A DNA stretch of 64,000 nt, from assembly GCF_024499015.1 (NCBI RefSeq), contig NZ_CP098604.1, positions 4,154,001-4,218,000 on the forward strand. The letters are read 5' to 3'. Made by a program: the position numbers and the translations under genes. The notes under the pieces were generated by a model, which saw only the letters and a program-made list of their open reading frames with translations, searched no databases and was not told where the DNA came from. Positions 29,169 to 37,585 of this stretch are shown here, in pieces (position 1 is the stretch's first letter; every line of letters starts with the position of its first letter). This stretch comes from Xanthomonas hortorum pv. pelargonii. Its GTDB lineage: Bacteria; Pseudomonadota; Gammaproteobacteria; Xanthomonadales; Xanthomonadaceae.

Positions 29169-30557
29169 ATGCCGCTTCCGACCGATCCCGTTGCTGAGAA
29201 CGCTCCGTCCGCCGCGCCCGCGTTGCGCCATGCGCTGAAACCGCGGCAATTGATGATGATGGGCCTGGGCACGGCAATCGGTGCCGGGCTGTTTCTGGGC
29301 TCGGGCGTGGGCATCCACGCGGCGGGGCCGGCGGTACTGGTGTCGTATCTGATCGCCGGGGCCCTGGTGATCATCGTGATGAATGCGCTGGGCGAAATGG
29401 CCGCGTCCAAGCCAACCAGCGGCGCGTTTTCGGTGTATGCGGCCGATGCGATGGGGCCGACCGCCGGTGCGACGGTGGGCTGGTTGTGGTGGCTGCAGAT
29501 CGTGGTGGTGATCGCCGCCGAAGCGGTCGGCGCGGCAGGCTTGCTCGCCTCGGTGTGGCCGGCGTTGCCGGTGCCGCTGCTGGCGGTGGTGTTCATGGCG
29601 ACCTTCACGGCGATCAATCTGCTGGGCGTGCGCAACTTCGGCGAGTTCGAATTCTGGTTCGCCATCCTCAAGGTCGCCGCGATCATTGTGTTCCTGCTGA
29701 TCGGCGTGGCCTTGCTGGCGGGGTGGTTGCCGGGTGTGGTGTCGCCGGGGCTGTCCAACTTCACCCAGCACGGCGGATTCGCCCCGAAGGGTCTGGTGGG
29801 CGTCGGCTCGGCGTTGCTGGTGGTGGTGTTCGCCTTCGGTGGCACCGAGATCGTGGCGGTGGCCGCCGCGGAAACCGCCGATCCGGGTCGCAGCCTGGCA
29901 CGCACCATTCGCACCGTGGCCTGGCGCATCCTGGTGTTCTACATCGGCTCGATCAGCGTGATCGTGGCGGTGGTGCCGTGGACAAGTGCGGCGCTCAGCT
30001 CGCCGTTCGCTGCGGTGCTGGAGGTGGCGCGCATCCCCGGCGCGGCCACCGCCATTACCTTGGTCGCGGTGGTGGCCTTGTTGTCGGCGCTCAACGCCAA
30101 TCTATATGGTGCCTCGCGGATGATCTTTTCGCTGGCACAACGCGGCGAAGCGCCGCGCCTGCTCGGCAGGACCAGCGGCGAGCAAGTGCCGCTGGTGGCG
30201 GTGATCGCCAGCGTGTTGTTCGGCTTCGCGGCGGCGGCGCTGGAGTTGCTGTATCCCAACAAGGTGTTGCCGATGCTGCTCAATATCGTCGGCGCCACCT
30301 GTCTGCTGGTGTGGACGATCTCGTTGCTGTCGCAGCTGATCCTGCGCGCACGCGCCGACCGCGCCGGCATCACGTTGCCGTTCCGTATGCGCGGGTATCC
30401 GTTTCTGACCCTGCTGGCGCTGGCGATCCTGGCGGTGATCTTCGTGCTGCTGGCCTCGTCGGCAGACACTCGTGCGCAGTTCCTGTCGATGGTCGGTTTG
30501 ACTGCGGTCATTGCGGTGGTCAGCGAAGTGGCGCGACGCGTCCGTGGCCGGGCGTGA
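29169..30557 (+). CDS. AAT-family amino-acid permease
   Basis: 462 aa, 12 predicted helices. The N-terminal helix carries the AAT-family signature KPRQLMMMGLGTAIGAGLFLGSG-type glycine-rich loop; later NALGEMAASKPTSGAFSVYA, GGTEIVAVAAAETADP (helix 6 region) and LNANLYGASRMIFSLAQRGE identify a GABA/aromatic/proline-type proton symporter. It is the second APC permease within 6 kb. Substrate not assigned. Confidence 0.89.
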   Translation: MPLPTDPVAENAPSAAPALRHALKPRQLMMMGLGTAIGAGLFLGSGVGIHAAGPAVLVSYLIAGALVIIVMNALGEMAASKPTSGAFSVYAADAMGPTAGATVGWLWWLQIVVVIAAEAVGAAGLLASVWPALPVPLLAVVFMATFTAINLLGVRNFGEFEFWFAILKVAAIIVFLLIGVALLAGWLPGVVSPGLSNFTQHGGFAPKGLVGVGSALLVVVFAFGGTEIVAVAAAETADPGRSLARTIRTVAWRILVFYIGSISVIVAVVPWTSAALSSPFAAVLEVARIPGAATAITLVAVVALLSALNANLYGASRMIFSLAQRGEAPRLLGRTSGEQVPLVAVIASVLFGFAAAALELLYPNKVLPMLLNIVGATCLLVWTISLLSQLILRARADRAGITLPFRMRGYPFLTLLALAILAVIFVLLASSADTRAQFLSMVGLTAVIAVVSEVARRVRGRA

Positions 30558-30892
30558 CCATCCGGGTCCACGTGCGGAGCGCATGATCGTGCTGCAGCGG
30601 AAACAGGCCGCAGTGCGCTCGTGCACACCGTCGAAACGAGAAACACGCTAGCAATCTTGCGGTTTGCTTGCTGTCAGACAGGCGATTTTCTGGATCTGCT
30701 GATGCAGTTCAGTTACTGTCCTTTGGCCGCTGCTGTTCGTTCCACCAAGTTGATTAAGAGAATATCGACTTAATAATCACTAACGATAAAAACGCATTGT
30801 TTTAGAGTGGCTAACAAAACGTAGCTGCCTAGTAGTTTTGATGCCCGCTCTTCTTCTTTGATTGTTTCAGGAGTCATTGCCAGGGTTCGTGC
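30558..30892. other. AT-rich intergenic region containing a miniature element
   Basis: No gene. 30740-30805 is unusually AT-rich for this genome and contains a short dyad ATTAAG/CTTAAT (30753-30758, 30769-30774). It is followed by the 46-bp miniature element at 30805-30850, then the ribosome-binding region (CAGGAG) of the dipeptidase gene. Confidence 0.55.
30805..30850. repeat. 46-bp miniature of the TIR-bounded element
   Basis: GAGTGGCTAACAAAAC (30805-30820) is identical to the left end of the element at 9871; the right side GTTTTGATGCCCGCTC (30835-30850) reads inversely as GAGCGGGCATCAAAAC, 12 of 16 matching. Only 14 bases separate them. The left end is preceded by TTA. It looks like a deletion derivative keeping only the two ends. 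Confidence 0.6.
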
Positions 30893-32122
30893 ATGAATGC
30901 TGTTTCGTCCGAGAATTCTGCTGCCTTGCCTGTCGCGGATACGCTGGATGCAGTGCATGCGCTGGCCTATCCAGTCGACACGCATCTGGACTCCCTGTTT
31001 CTGTCGCGCGTGGCCGGTTACGATTTTTGGAAGGGCGACTGGAAAGCGCATCGACGCTCGCTGATTATCTGGCTGATGTTCAAAACCTCGCCGAGAGGTC
31101 GCAATCAACCGCTGATGCACCATGTGAGTGGCCCGGACTTTCTCGCGGGCGGTTACGGAGGTGCATGTTTCAGCGCCCACGCGCTATGGGAAAACCTGAT
31201 TGGCGCGCCTTTTCTCGATCCCTGGAAACACTGGGTGGATCACCAGCGCTATGTCGAGGCGGTGGTGGCGGCAAGCAACGGTCGGATGCGGCTGGCACGC
31301 AGCGCCGCTGAGCTACGCGCGATTCGGGCCGAGGGTCTTTGCTGCGCCATCCTGTCGCTGGAAGGCGCGCATATGCTTGGTCCACGCGGCATCCGCACCC
31401 AGGCGCTGCGATTGGAGCGCCTGGGCATCGCTGCCAAGGCCGGGGCCGCCTATGTGACGCTCAATCATTTCAGCCATACCGACATCTCCCAGTCCGGCTA
31501 TGCGCCGCTCAATCCGTGGCGCGGGATCGAGGGCGCGGGGCTGTCGGAGTTCGGCAGGGAGGTCGTGGAGCGCTGTATCGAGGTGGGACTGCTGGTGGAT
31601 CTTTCGCATACGTCGAGCCAGGGAATACTCGACGCCTGCGCCATTTGCGCGCGCCGCAATGTGCCGGCCTTCGCCTCGCATGGCGCATCGCGCAGCATCA
31701 CCCGTGGTGCGCAGACGCGGCCGTCGCGCCATCTCGACCGCGGGCTCGACGACGCGGCGATCCGCGCCATCGTGCAGACCGGCGGCTGCATCAGCGTCAT
31801 TCTGGCGCCTTACTTTTTGCAGCATTCCTATCTGGCGGACGGCAAGCCGAACATGGATGCCGATCTGGCGTTTGTCATCGGCTATTACGAAGCCTTCGCC
31901 CGACAGATCGCCGACATGGGGATTGTCGAAGATCCGTGGAAACACTTAAGTTTCGGCAGCGATTTCGATGGCGGCATTTCCAGCTTGCCGACCGGGATGC
32001 GCAGCGGTGCGGATCTGCCCAGGCTCACGCAGGCGATGATGGATGCCGGCTGGCCCATCCAACGCATCGTCGATGTGTATAGCGGAAATTTCCTGCGGGT
32101 CTGGGAGCGGGCGCGGCCGTAG
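30893..32122 (+). CDS. membrane dipeptidase-like protein (peptidase M19)
   Basis: 409 aa metallopeptidase of the renal dipeptidase family. Zinc-site residues are readable: H-x-D in DTHLD, the bridging Glu in LSLEGAH, His in DLSHTS and in ASHGASRS, and Asp in FGSDFDGG. No signal peptide is visible, so it is probably cytoplasmic. The family hydrolyses dipeptides, including some with D-amino acids. The miniature element lies 43 bases upstream of its start. Confidence 0.9.
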   Translation: MNAVSSENSAALPVADTLDAVHALAYPVDTHLDSLFLSRVAGYDFWKGDWKAHRRSLIIWLMFKTSPRGRNQPLMHHVSGPDFLAGGYGGACFSAHALWENLIGAPFLDPWKHWVDHQRYVEAVVAASNGRMRLARSAAELRAIRAEGLCCAILSLEGAHMLGPRGIRTQALRLERLGIAAKAGAAYVTLNHFSHTDISQSGYAPLNPWRGIEGAGLSEFGREVVERCIEVGLLVDLSHTSSQGILDACAICARRNVPAFASHGASRSITRGAQTRPSRHLDRGLDDAAIRAIVQTGGCISVILAPYFLQHSYLADGKPNMDADLAFVIGYYEAFARQIADMGIVEDPWKHLSFGSDFDGGISSLPTGMRSGADLPRLTQAMMDAGWPIQRIVDVYSGNFLRVWERARP

Positions 32123-32563
32123 CGTTTTCCAGTACATCTGTATTCGGATGGGAAAGTAAGAGGGTAGGCCTGCGATGTTGCGTGCCTTACGGTGACGGTC
32201 GTCGGGATGCGGCGGCGCTGCCCGCGTCGTCGGCAGGCACCTGCGCGCGGTTGCTGTCGACGTTCGGCTCGACTGCGCTCAGTGCACTGGTCAACGAGCT
32301 AGCGGCTTGCTGCAACAGCCTTGCTGCGATCTCATTCGCGCCCAGGAAATCCGTGCTGCATCGCACGCCAGGCGTAGCATCGCGTTGCAGCGCAGGCGCG
32401 GCAATTTGCCGCAGATGCGACGCCGTGTCGCATCGGGAACGAGCACGACCGTCCTTATGATGATCCCGTAGCGCAGACGTTGCGATCGAATACCGCACTG
32501 TCGTGTGGCGATTGACCTGCCGTCTGCGCGCGGATGCTTCCTTACCTTCCAGGAGGGCTCTCC
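32123..32563. other. gene-poor region before cydA, with a weak ORF
   Basis: 441 bases. A minus-strand frame of 103 codons (32187-32498) has a locally protein-like part (TDFLGANEIAARLLQQAASS), but no recognisable family or ribosome-binding site; it may be a decayed gene. The cydA ribosome-binding site AGGAGGG lies near 32550. Confidence 0.4.
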
Positions 32564-33961
32564 ATGGATGCCTTGCTGTTATCGCGGATCCAGTTCGGGT
32601 TCGTCATCGCGTTTCACGTGCTGTTTCCGGCATTCACCATTGGGCTGTCCAGCCTGCTGGCCTTTCTGGAATGGCGCTGGCTGCGCACCCGCCTGCCGGT
32701 GTGGCGCGAGCTGTATTTCTTCTGGCAGAAGATCTTCGCGGTGTCGTTCGGCATGGGTGTGGTCAGCGGTATCGTGATGGCCTTCCAGTTCGGCGCCAAC
32801 TGGCCGGAGTTGAGCCGGATCGCCGGCAGCGTGATCGGCCCGCTGCTCAGCTACGAGGTGCTCACCGCGTTCTTTCTGGAGGCCAGTTTCCTGGGTGTGA
32901 TGATGTTCGGGTGGGGGCGTATTTCCGAGCGTCTGCATTTCTTCGCCACCTGCATGGTAGCGCTGGGCACGTTGTTCTCCACGTTCTGGATCCTGTCGTC
33001 CAACAGCTGGCTGCAGACCCCGGCCGGGTATGAAGTGGTCGACGGAATCGTGCATCCGCAGGACTGGCTGCAGATCATTTTCAACCCATCGTTCCCGTAC
33101 CGGCTGACGCACATGGCGCTGGGCTCGTTCATCACCACCTGCTTTGTGGTGGGTGCGGTGGGTGCGTGGTACCTGCATCGCGGCGTGCATCGCGAGGCCG
33201 GCCTTCGCATGCTCAAGCTGGCGGTGGCCTTCGCGGCGATCACCGTGCCGCTGCAGATCTTCGTCGGCGACATGCATGGCTTGAACACGCTCAAGCACCA
33301 GCCGATGAAGATCGCGGCGATCGAAGCGCATTGGCATGACGAAGAGCAGGGCAAGGGTTTCCCGCTGGTGCTGTTTGCGCTGCCCAATGCGCAGGCAGAG
33401 CATAACGATTACGCGGTAGCGATTCCGCGCCTGGGCAGTGTGCTCCTGACCCATAGCCTGGACGGCAGCATCGCGCCATTGACTTCGGTACCGGCGGCCG
33501 ATCGCCCGCCGGTGACGCCGGTGTTCTTCGCCTTCCGCATCATGGTGGGGATCGGCTCGTTGATGTTGCTGGTGGCCTGGGTGTCGGCGTTCGCGTGGTG
33601 GCGCGGCAAGTTGCTGCAGTGGCGCTGGCTACTGGCGACCTGGCGCTGGATGCTGCCGAGCGGCTTCATTGCGCTGGTGTCGGGCTGGTTCGTCACCGAG
33701 ATGGGGCGGCAGCCGTACGTGGTCTATGGGCTGTTGCGTACCGCCGACGCGGTGGGCCCGCAGTCCGCATTGATGACTGCTATCTCACTCACGGTGTATG
33801 TGGCCGGTTACGCGTTCGTGTTCGGCTGGGGCATCTGGTACCTGGTCAAGATCGGCAAGATCGGGCCGACCCCGCACGACGCCCCGCAGCTGGACCACGG
33901 CGAGCACACGCCTGCACGGCCGCTGTCGGCGGCCGATGAACCGATCGACGGAGCCGCATGA
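32564..33961 (+). CDS. cydA: cytochrome bd-type quinol oxidase subunit I (cyanide-insensitive/CIO type)
   Basis: 465 aa integral membrane subunit carrying the hemes. The start is ATG 32564 behind AGGAGGG. Helix 1 has the heme ligand His (IAFHVLFPAF), GFGANWPELS-type quinol segment and the GRQPY motif (GRQPW in relatives) near the C-terminus. The Q-loop is short, as in the cyanide-insensitive oxidases and unlike E. coli CydA. It transfers electrons from quinol to oxygen at low oxygen. Stop overlaps cydB. Confidence 0.95.
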   Translation: MDALLLSRIQFGFVIAFHVLFPAFTIGLSSLLAFLEWRWLRTRLPVWRELYFFWQKIFAVSFGMGVVSGIVMAFQFGANWPELSRIAGSVIGPLLSYEVLTAFFLEASFLGVMMFGWGRISERLHFFATCMVALGTLFSTFWILSSNSWLQTPAGYEVVDGIVHPQDWLQIIFNPSFPYRLTHMALGSFITTCFVVGAVGAWYLHRGVHREAGLRMLKLAVAFAAITVPLQIFVGDMHGLNTLKHQPMKIAAIEAHWHDEEQGKGFPLVLFALPNAQAEHNDYAVAIPRLGSVLLTHSLDGSIAPLTSVPAADRPPVTPVFFAFRIMVGIGSLMLLVAWVSAFAWWRGKLLQWRWLLATWRWMLPSGFIALVSGWFVTEMGRQPYVVYGLLRTADAVGPQSALMTAISLTVYVAGYAFVFGWGIWYLVKIGKIGPTPHDAPQLDHGEHTPARPLSAADEPIDGAA

Positions 33962-34977
33962 TGGACATGACGAGTGTTTTGCCGGTGGCGTGGTTTGCGG
34001 TGATCGGCTTCGGGGTGCTGATGTACGTGGTGCTGGATGGCTTCGTGCTCGGCATCGGCATCCTGGCGCCGTTTCGCAAGGACGAGGCGCAACTGGATCT
34101 GATGATGAACACCGCCGCGCCGATCTGGGACGGCAACGAAACCTGGCTGGTGTTGGGCGGGGCAGGGCTGCTTGCCGCGTTTCCCAAGGCGTATGCGGTG
34201 ATTCTGTCGGCGCTGTATCTGCCGGTATTGTTGATGGTGATGGCGCTGGTATTCCGCGGTGTGGCGTTCGAGTTCCGCTTCAAGGCGCAGCGCTCGCGGC
34301 GACTGTGGAGTAATGCCTTCGCCACCGGCTCGATCCTGACCACTTTTGCGCAAGGGGTGATCCTGGGCGCGCTGGTGCAGGGCTTGCCGATCGAGAACGA
34401 CCGCTATGTCGGCGGCATCTGGGGCTGGTTCAGTCCGTTCGCAATGCTCACCGGTGCGGCGCTGGTGTTCGGCTATGCCTTGCTCGGCAGCACCTGGCTG
34501 ATCCTCAAGACCGAAGGCCATGTGCAACAGCTCGCGCGTCAGTTGAGCCGGCCGCTGACCATCAGCGTGTTGATCTTCATTGCCTTGGTCAGCGCATGGC
34601 TGCCGTCGCTGCAATCGCATGTGATGGAGCGCTGGTTCAGCGGCTCGCATTATCTGTGGCTGATGCCGGTGCCGGTGCTGGTCGCCCTCGTGGGGTTCGC
34701 ACTCTGGCGTTCGACCGAGGCGGGGCGGCCGGATACGCCGCCGTTTCTGTTGGCGATGGGGTTGTTCGTACTCGGTTTTGCGGGCCTGGTGTTGGGCATG
34801 TGGCCGTATCTGGTGCCGCCGGTCTACACGATCTGGCAGGCCGCTGCGCCGCCGTCGTCGCAGATGTTCGCGCTGGTCGGTCTGGTGGTGTTGCTGCCGC
34901 TGATCCTGGGCTACACGGTGTGGTCGTATCGCGTGTTCCGCGGCAAGGTCACGGCGGACACCGGGTACCACCATTGA
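33958..34977 (+). CDS. cydB: cytochrome bd-type quinol oxidase subunit II
   Basis: 339 aa partner subunit with about eight helices. Signature segments are VVLDGFVLGIGIL, AAPIWDGNETWLV and the RGVAFEFRFK loop. ATG at 33958 overlaps the cydA stop (ATGA), so stoichiometric production is likely. No small cydX-like third gene was recognised directly after it. Confidence 0.95.
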   Translation: MMDMTSVLPVAWFAVIGFGVLMYVVLDGFVLGIGILAPFRKDEAQLDLMMNTAAPIWDGNETWLVLGGAGLLAAFPKAYAVILSALYLPVLLMVMALVFRGVAFEFRFKAQRSRRLWSNAFATGSILTTFAQGVILGALVQGLPIENDRYVGGIWGWFSPFAMLTGAALVFGYALLGSTWLILKTEGHVQQLARQLSRPLTISVLIFIALVSAWLPSLQSHVMERWFSGSHYLWLMPVPVLVALVGFALWRSTEAGRPDTPPFLLAMGLFVLGFAGLVLGMWPYLVPPVYTIWQAAAPPSSQMFALVGLVVLLPLILGYTVWSYRVFRGKVTADTGYHH

Positions 34978-35014
34978 TCGAGCGGAGACGGCATCCGCGC
35001 GATGAGCGGCCTGC

Positions 35015-35812
35015 TCAACGCAGGCGCTGCTTGAACATCCATTCCCACATCGCCGGGTCCGCGTACGTCGCGTCCCAGGCGTTGTGGTTGCCCTCGGGAT
35101 ATTCGCTGTAACGCACATTGGCGCCGATGCCTTTGGCGGCGCGATACAGCGCACGGTCGTCGTGCGGCGGTACCGAATCGTCCTTGGCACCATGAAACAT
35201 CCAGATCGGCACGTGCTTGAGCTGGGTGACTGCGGCGGTGTACGGGTCGGCTTCCTTTGCCACCAGGCTGACGTACAGCGTGCGGCGCTCATCGCGCGGT
35301 GCCTTGAGCGCACCGCAGATCGGCACGATCGCCGCGAAACGCTGCGGCTGCATCAGCCCGATTTCCCAGGCGCCGTAGCCGCCCATCGAGATGCCGGTAA
35401 GATAGGTGCGCTGCGGGTCGGCAGCGAACTCGGCGCTGGTCGCATCCAATGCAGCGATTGCCATGCGTGCATTGATGCCCAGCCACTCTTCGTCGTCGGG
35501 CACCTGCGGCAGCACCACCAACGCGGGAAACTCGGCCGTGTGTTCGCTCAGGTAAGGACCAACGCCCACTTCGGCCTGATCGCGCCCGTTGTCGCCGCGC
35601 TCGCCCGAGCCATGCAGAAACAGCACGATGGGCAGCGGTTGCAGCATCTTCGAGGCCGGCACGAACACCTGATAGCGGTACAGCCGTCCTTCGATCTCCA
35701 GCGTGCGGGTGACGAAGTGGCCACGGCGCGCATCGTGGTGGCGCTCACCCATGCTGGAGCAGCCGGCAAGCACCAGCGCGAAGACCACAAGAACAAGGCA
35801 GCGACGAATCAC
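35015..35812 (-). CDS. lipoprotein alpha/beta-hydrolase (LpqC/esterase-like)
   Basis: 265 aa. A GTG start at 35812 is preferred because AGGAG lies seven bases upstream; a longer ATG frame exists. The N-terminus is a lipoprotein signal (LVVFALVLAGCSS). Catalytic residues: nucleophile in GISMGGYG, Asp in GAKDDSVPP and His in EGNHNAWD. It resembles the poly(3-hydroxybutyrate) depolymerase/feruloyl-esterase-like group with LHGSGERGDNG at the oxyanion hole. Substrate unknown; located in the envelope. Confidence 0.86.
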   Translation of the reverse strand: MIRRCLVLVVFALVLAGCSSMGERHHDARRGHFVTRTLEIEGRLYRYQVFVPASKMLQPLPIVLFLHGSGERGDNGRDQAEVGVGPYLSEHTAEFPALVVLPQVPDDEEWLGINARMAIAALDATSAEFAADPQRTYLTGISMGGYGAWEIGLMQPQRFAAIVPICGALKAPRDERRTLYVSLVAKEADPYTAAVTQLKHVPIWMFHGAKDDSVPPHDDRALYRAAKGIGANVRYSEYPEGNHNAWDATYADPAMWEWMFKQRLR

Positions 35813-35929
35813 GCAGCACTCCTGACCGAACCGATGACATGCCTGCAGTATCGCCGCACGCAGGTGCGCTGGCATGTCGCGGTGCGGCGATTTTGTGTTG
35901 CAGTTTCATCCCAACGTGCACAGCCCGCG

Positions 35930-37291
35930 CTACGGCAGCAGAATCAGCGTGGCCAGGCCGAGGAAACTCAAGAAGCCCATCACATCGGTCAGCGTGGTCA
36001 GAATCACGCCGCCGGCCAGCGCCGGGTCGAAGCCCAGGCGTTTCAACGTCACCGGCACCAGCACCCCGCCGAACGCTGCGGTGAGCATGTTCAAGGTCAG
36101 CGCAGTGCCGATCACCAGCGACAGCATCGGTTGTTGGAACCAGGCCAGCACGATCAGCCCCAGGCTCACGCCCAGCACCACACCGTTGATCAGCGCCACG
36201 GTCAGCTCTTTCTTGAGCAGCGTCATCACGTTGGACGAGCCGATCTGGCCCAACGCCAGGCCGCGCACCATCAGCGCCAACACCTGCGTGCCGGCGTTGC
36301 CGCCCATGCCGGCCACGATCGGCATCAGCGCCGCCAGTGCCACCAGTTTTTCGATGGTGCCTTCGAACTTGCTGACCACGCTGGAGGCCAGGAACGCAGT
36401 GCACAGGTTGATGCCCAGCCAGATCAGGCGGCGGCGGAATGCGCGCCGCGCCGGGCTGAACATGTCCTCGTCTTCGTCCAGACCGGCCGCGCTCATGGCC
36501 TGGTGCTCGGCCTGTTCGCGGATGATGTCGACCACGTCATCGATGGTGATGCGGCCGAGCAGGATGTTGTTGTCGTCCACCACCGGTGCGGAGATCCAGT
36601 CGTGATCCGAAAAGCGCCGCGCGACTTCTTCCGAACCGTCGCCGACATCGATGGCCGGCTGTTCGTCGTCGATCAAGCGATTGACCGGCGTGTTGTCCTC
36701 ATGCGTGACCAGTGCGGCCAGCGACACGCGGCCCAGGTATTGATGGCGCCGGCTCACCACGTACAGGTGATCGGTGTGGTCGGGCAGCTCGCCGCGCAGG
36801 CGCAGGTAACGCAGCACCACATCGACATTGACGTCGGCGCGTACCGTCACCACGTCGGGATTCATCAATCGCCCGGCGGTGTACTCCGGGTACGACAGCA
36901 CCTGCTCGAGCCGCTCGCGGTTCTCGCGGTCCATCGACTTGAGCACTTCGTCGATGACGGTGTCAGGCAGGTCTTCGACCAGATTGGCCAGATCGTCGAT
37001 GTCGAGGTCTTCGACCGCGGCCACGATCTCGTCGGTGTCCATGTCGGCCAGCAGGCTTTCGCGCACTTCGTCGCCGACATGCAGCAGCACTTCGCCGTCG
37101 TCTTCCGGGTCGACCAGCCCCCACACCACTTCGCGCTTGCCAGGCGGCAGCGATTCGAGCAGGTTGCCGATCTCCGCCGGCGCCAGCGTATTGACCAGCC
37201 GGCGCACCGGCCCGAGGCGCCCGCTATCCAATGCGTCGGACAGCAATCGGAGCTGGCGCGCGGTCTTGTCGTGGCGGACGGCTTCGGCCAT
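35930..37291 (-). CDS. mgtE: magnesium transporter MgtE
   Basis: 453 aa. Domain order: acidic N-terminal superhelical domain (to about residue 130), two CBS domains (about 137-260, including VSRRHQYLGRVSLAALV and ISAPVVDDNNILLGRITIDD), a plug linker, and a five-helix transmembrane domain with GNAGTQVLALMVRGLALG and the Mg2+-binding LTTLTDVMGFLSF. Mg2+ bound by the acidic cytoplasmic part gates the channel. It lies downstream of the pts genes but is separated by 294 bases. Confidence 0.95.
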   Translation of the reverse strand: MAEAVRHDKTARQLRLLSDALDSGRLGPVRRLVNTLAPAEIGNLLESLPPGKREVVWGLVDPEDDGEVLLHVGDEVRESLLADMDTDEIVAAVEDLDIDDLANLVEDLPDTVIDEVLKSMDRENRERLEQVLSYPEYTAGRLMNPDVVTVRADVNVDVVLRYLRLRGELPDHTDHLYVVSRRHQYLGRVSLAALVTHEDNTPVNRLIDDEQPAIDVGDGSEEVARRFSDHDWISAPVVDDNNILLGRITIDDVVDIIREQAEHQAMSAAGLDEDEDMFSPARRAFRRRLIWLGINLCTAFLASSVVSKFEGTIEKLVALAALMPIVAGMGGNAGTQVLALMVRGLALGQIGSSNVMTLLKKELTVALINGVVLGVSLGLIVLAWFQQPMLSLVIGTALTLNMLTAAFGGVLVPVTLKRLGFDPALAGGVILTTLTDVMGFLSFLGLATLILLP

Positions 37292-37585
37292 GCGCAGCTC
37301 CCTTGAAAAGTAGACACGTCCCTAGTGCAGGACGCGGTGCTGAGTCAGCACGGCATTATCGCTTGCGCATGGTGACGAAACATACAGTGCCGCGCGCAAC
37401 GCGCTTGAACATCGCCTGCGCGATGCAGCATTGAGGCTGGAGCGGCTGAAAAAACCTGGCGAGCGCTCGTCGTCAGCTGAAGAAAGCCCGGCGCGCTCGG
37501 AGCCGGCGTCCATGCGCGATACAGGAGGATTCCGAGCATCGGCTGCACCCGTCTGGCGGTGAGCGCAGCAGGTTTCTTCGTACTA

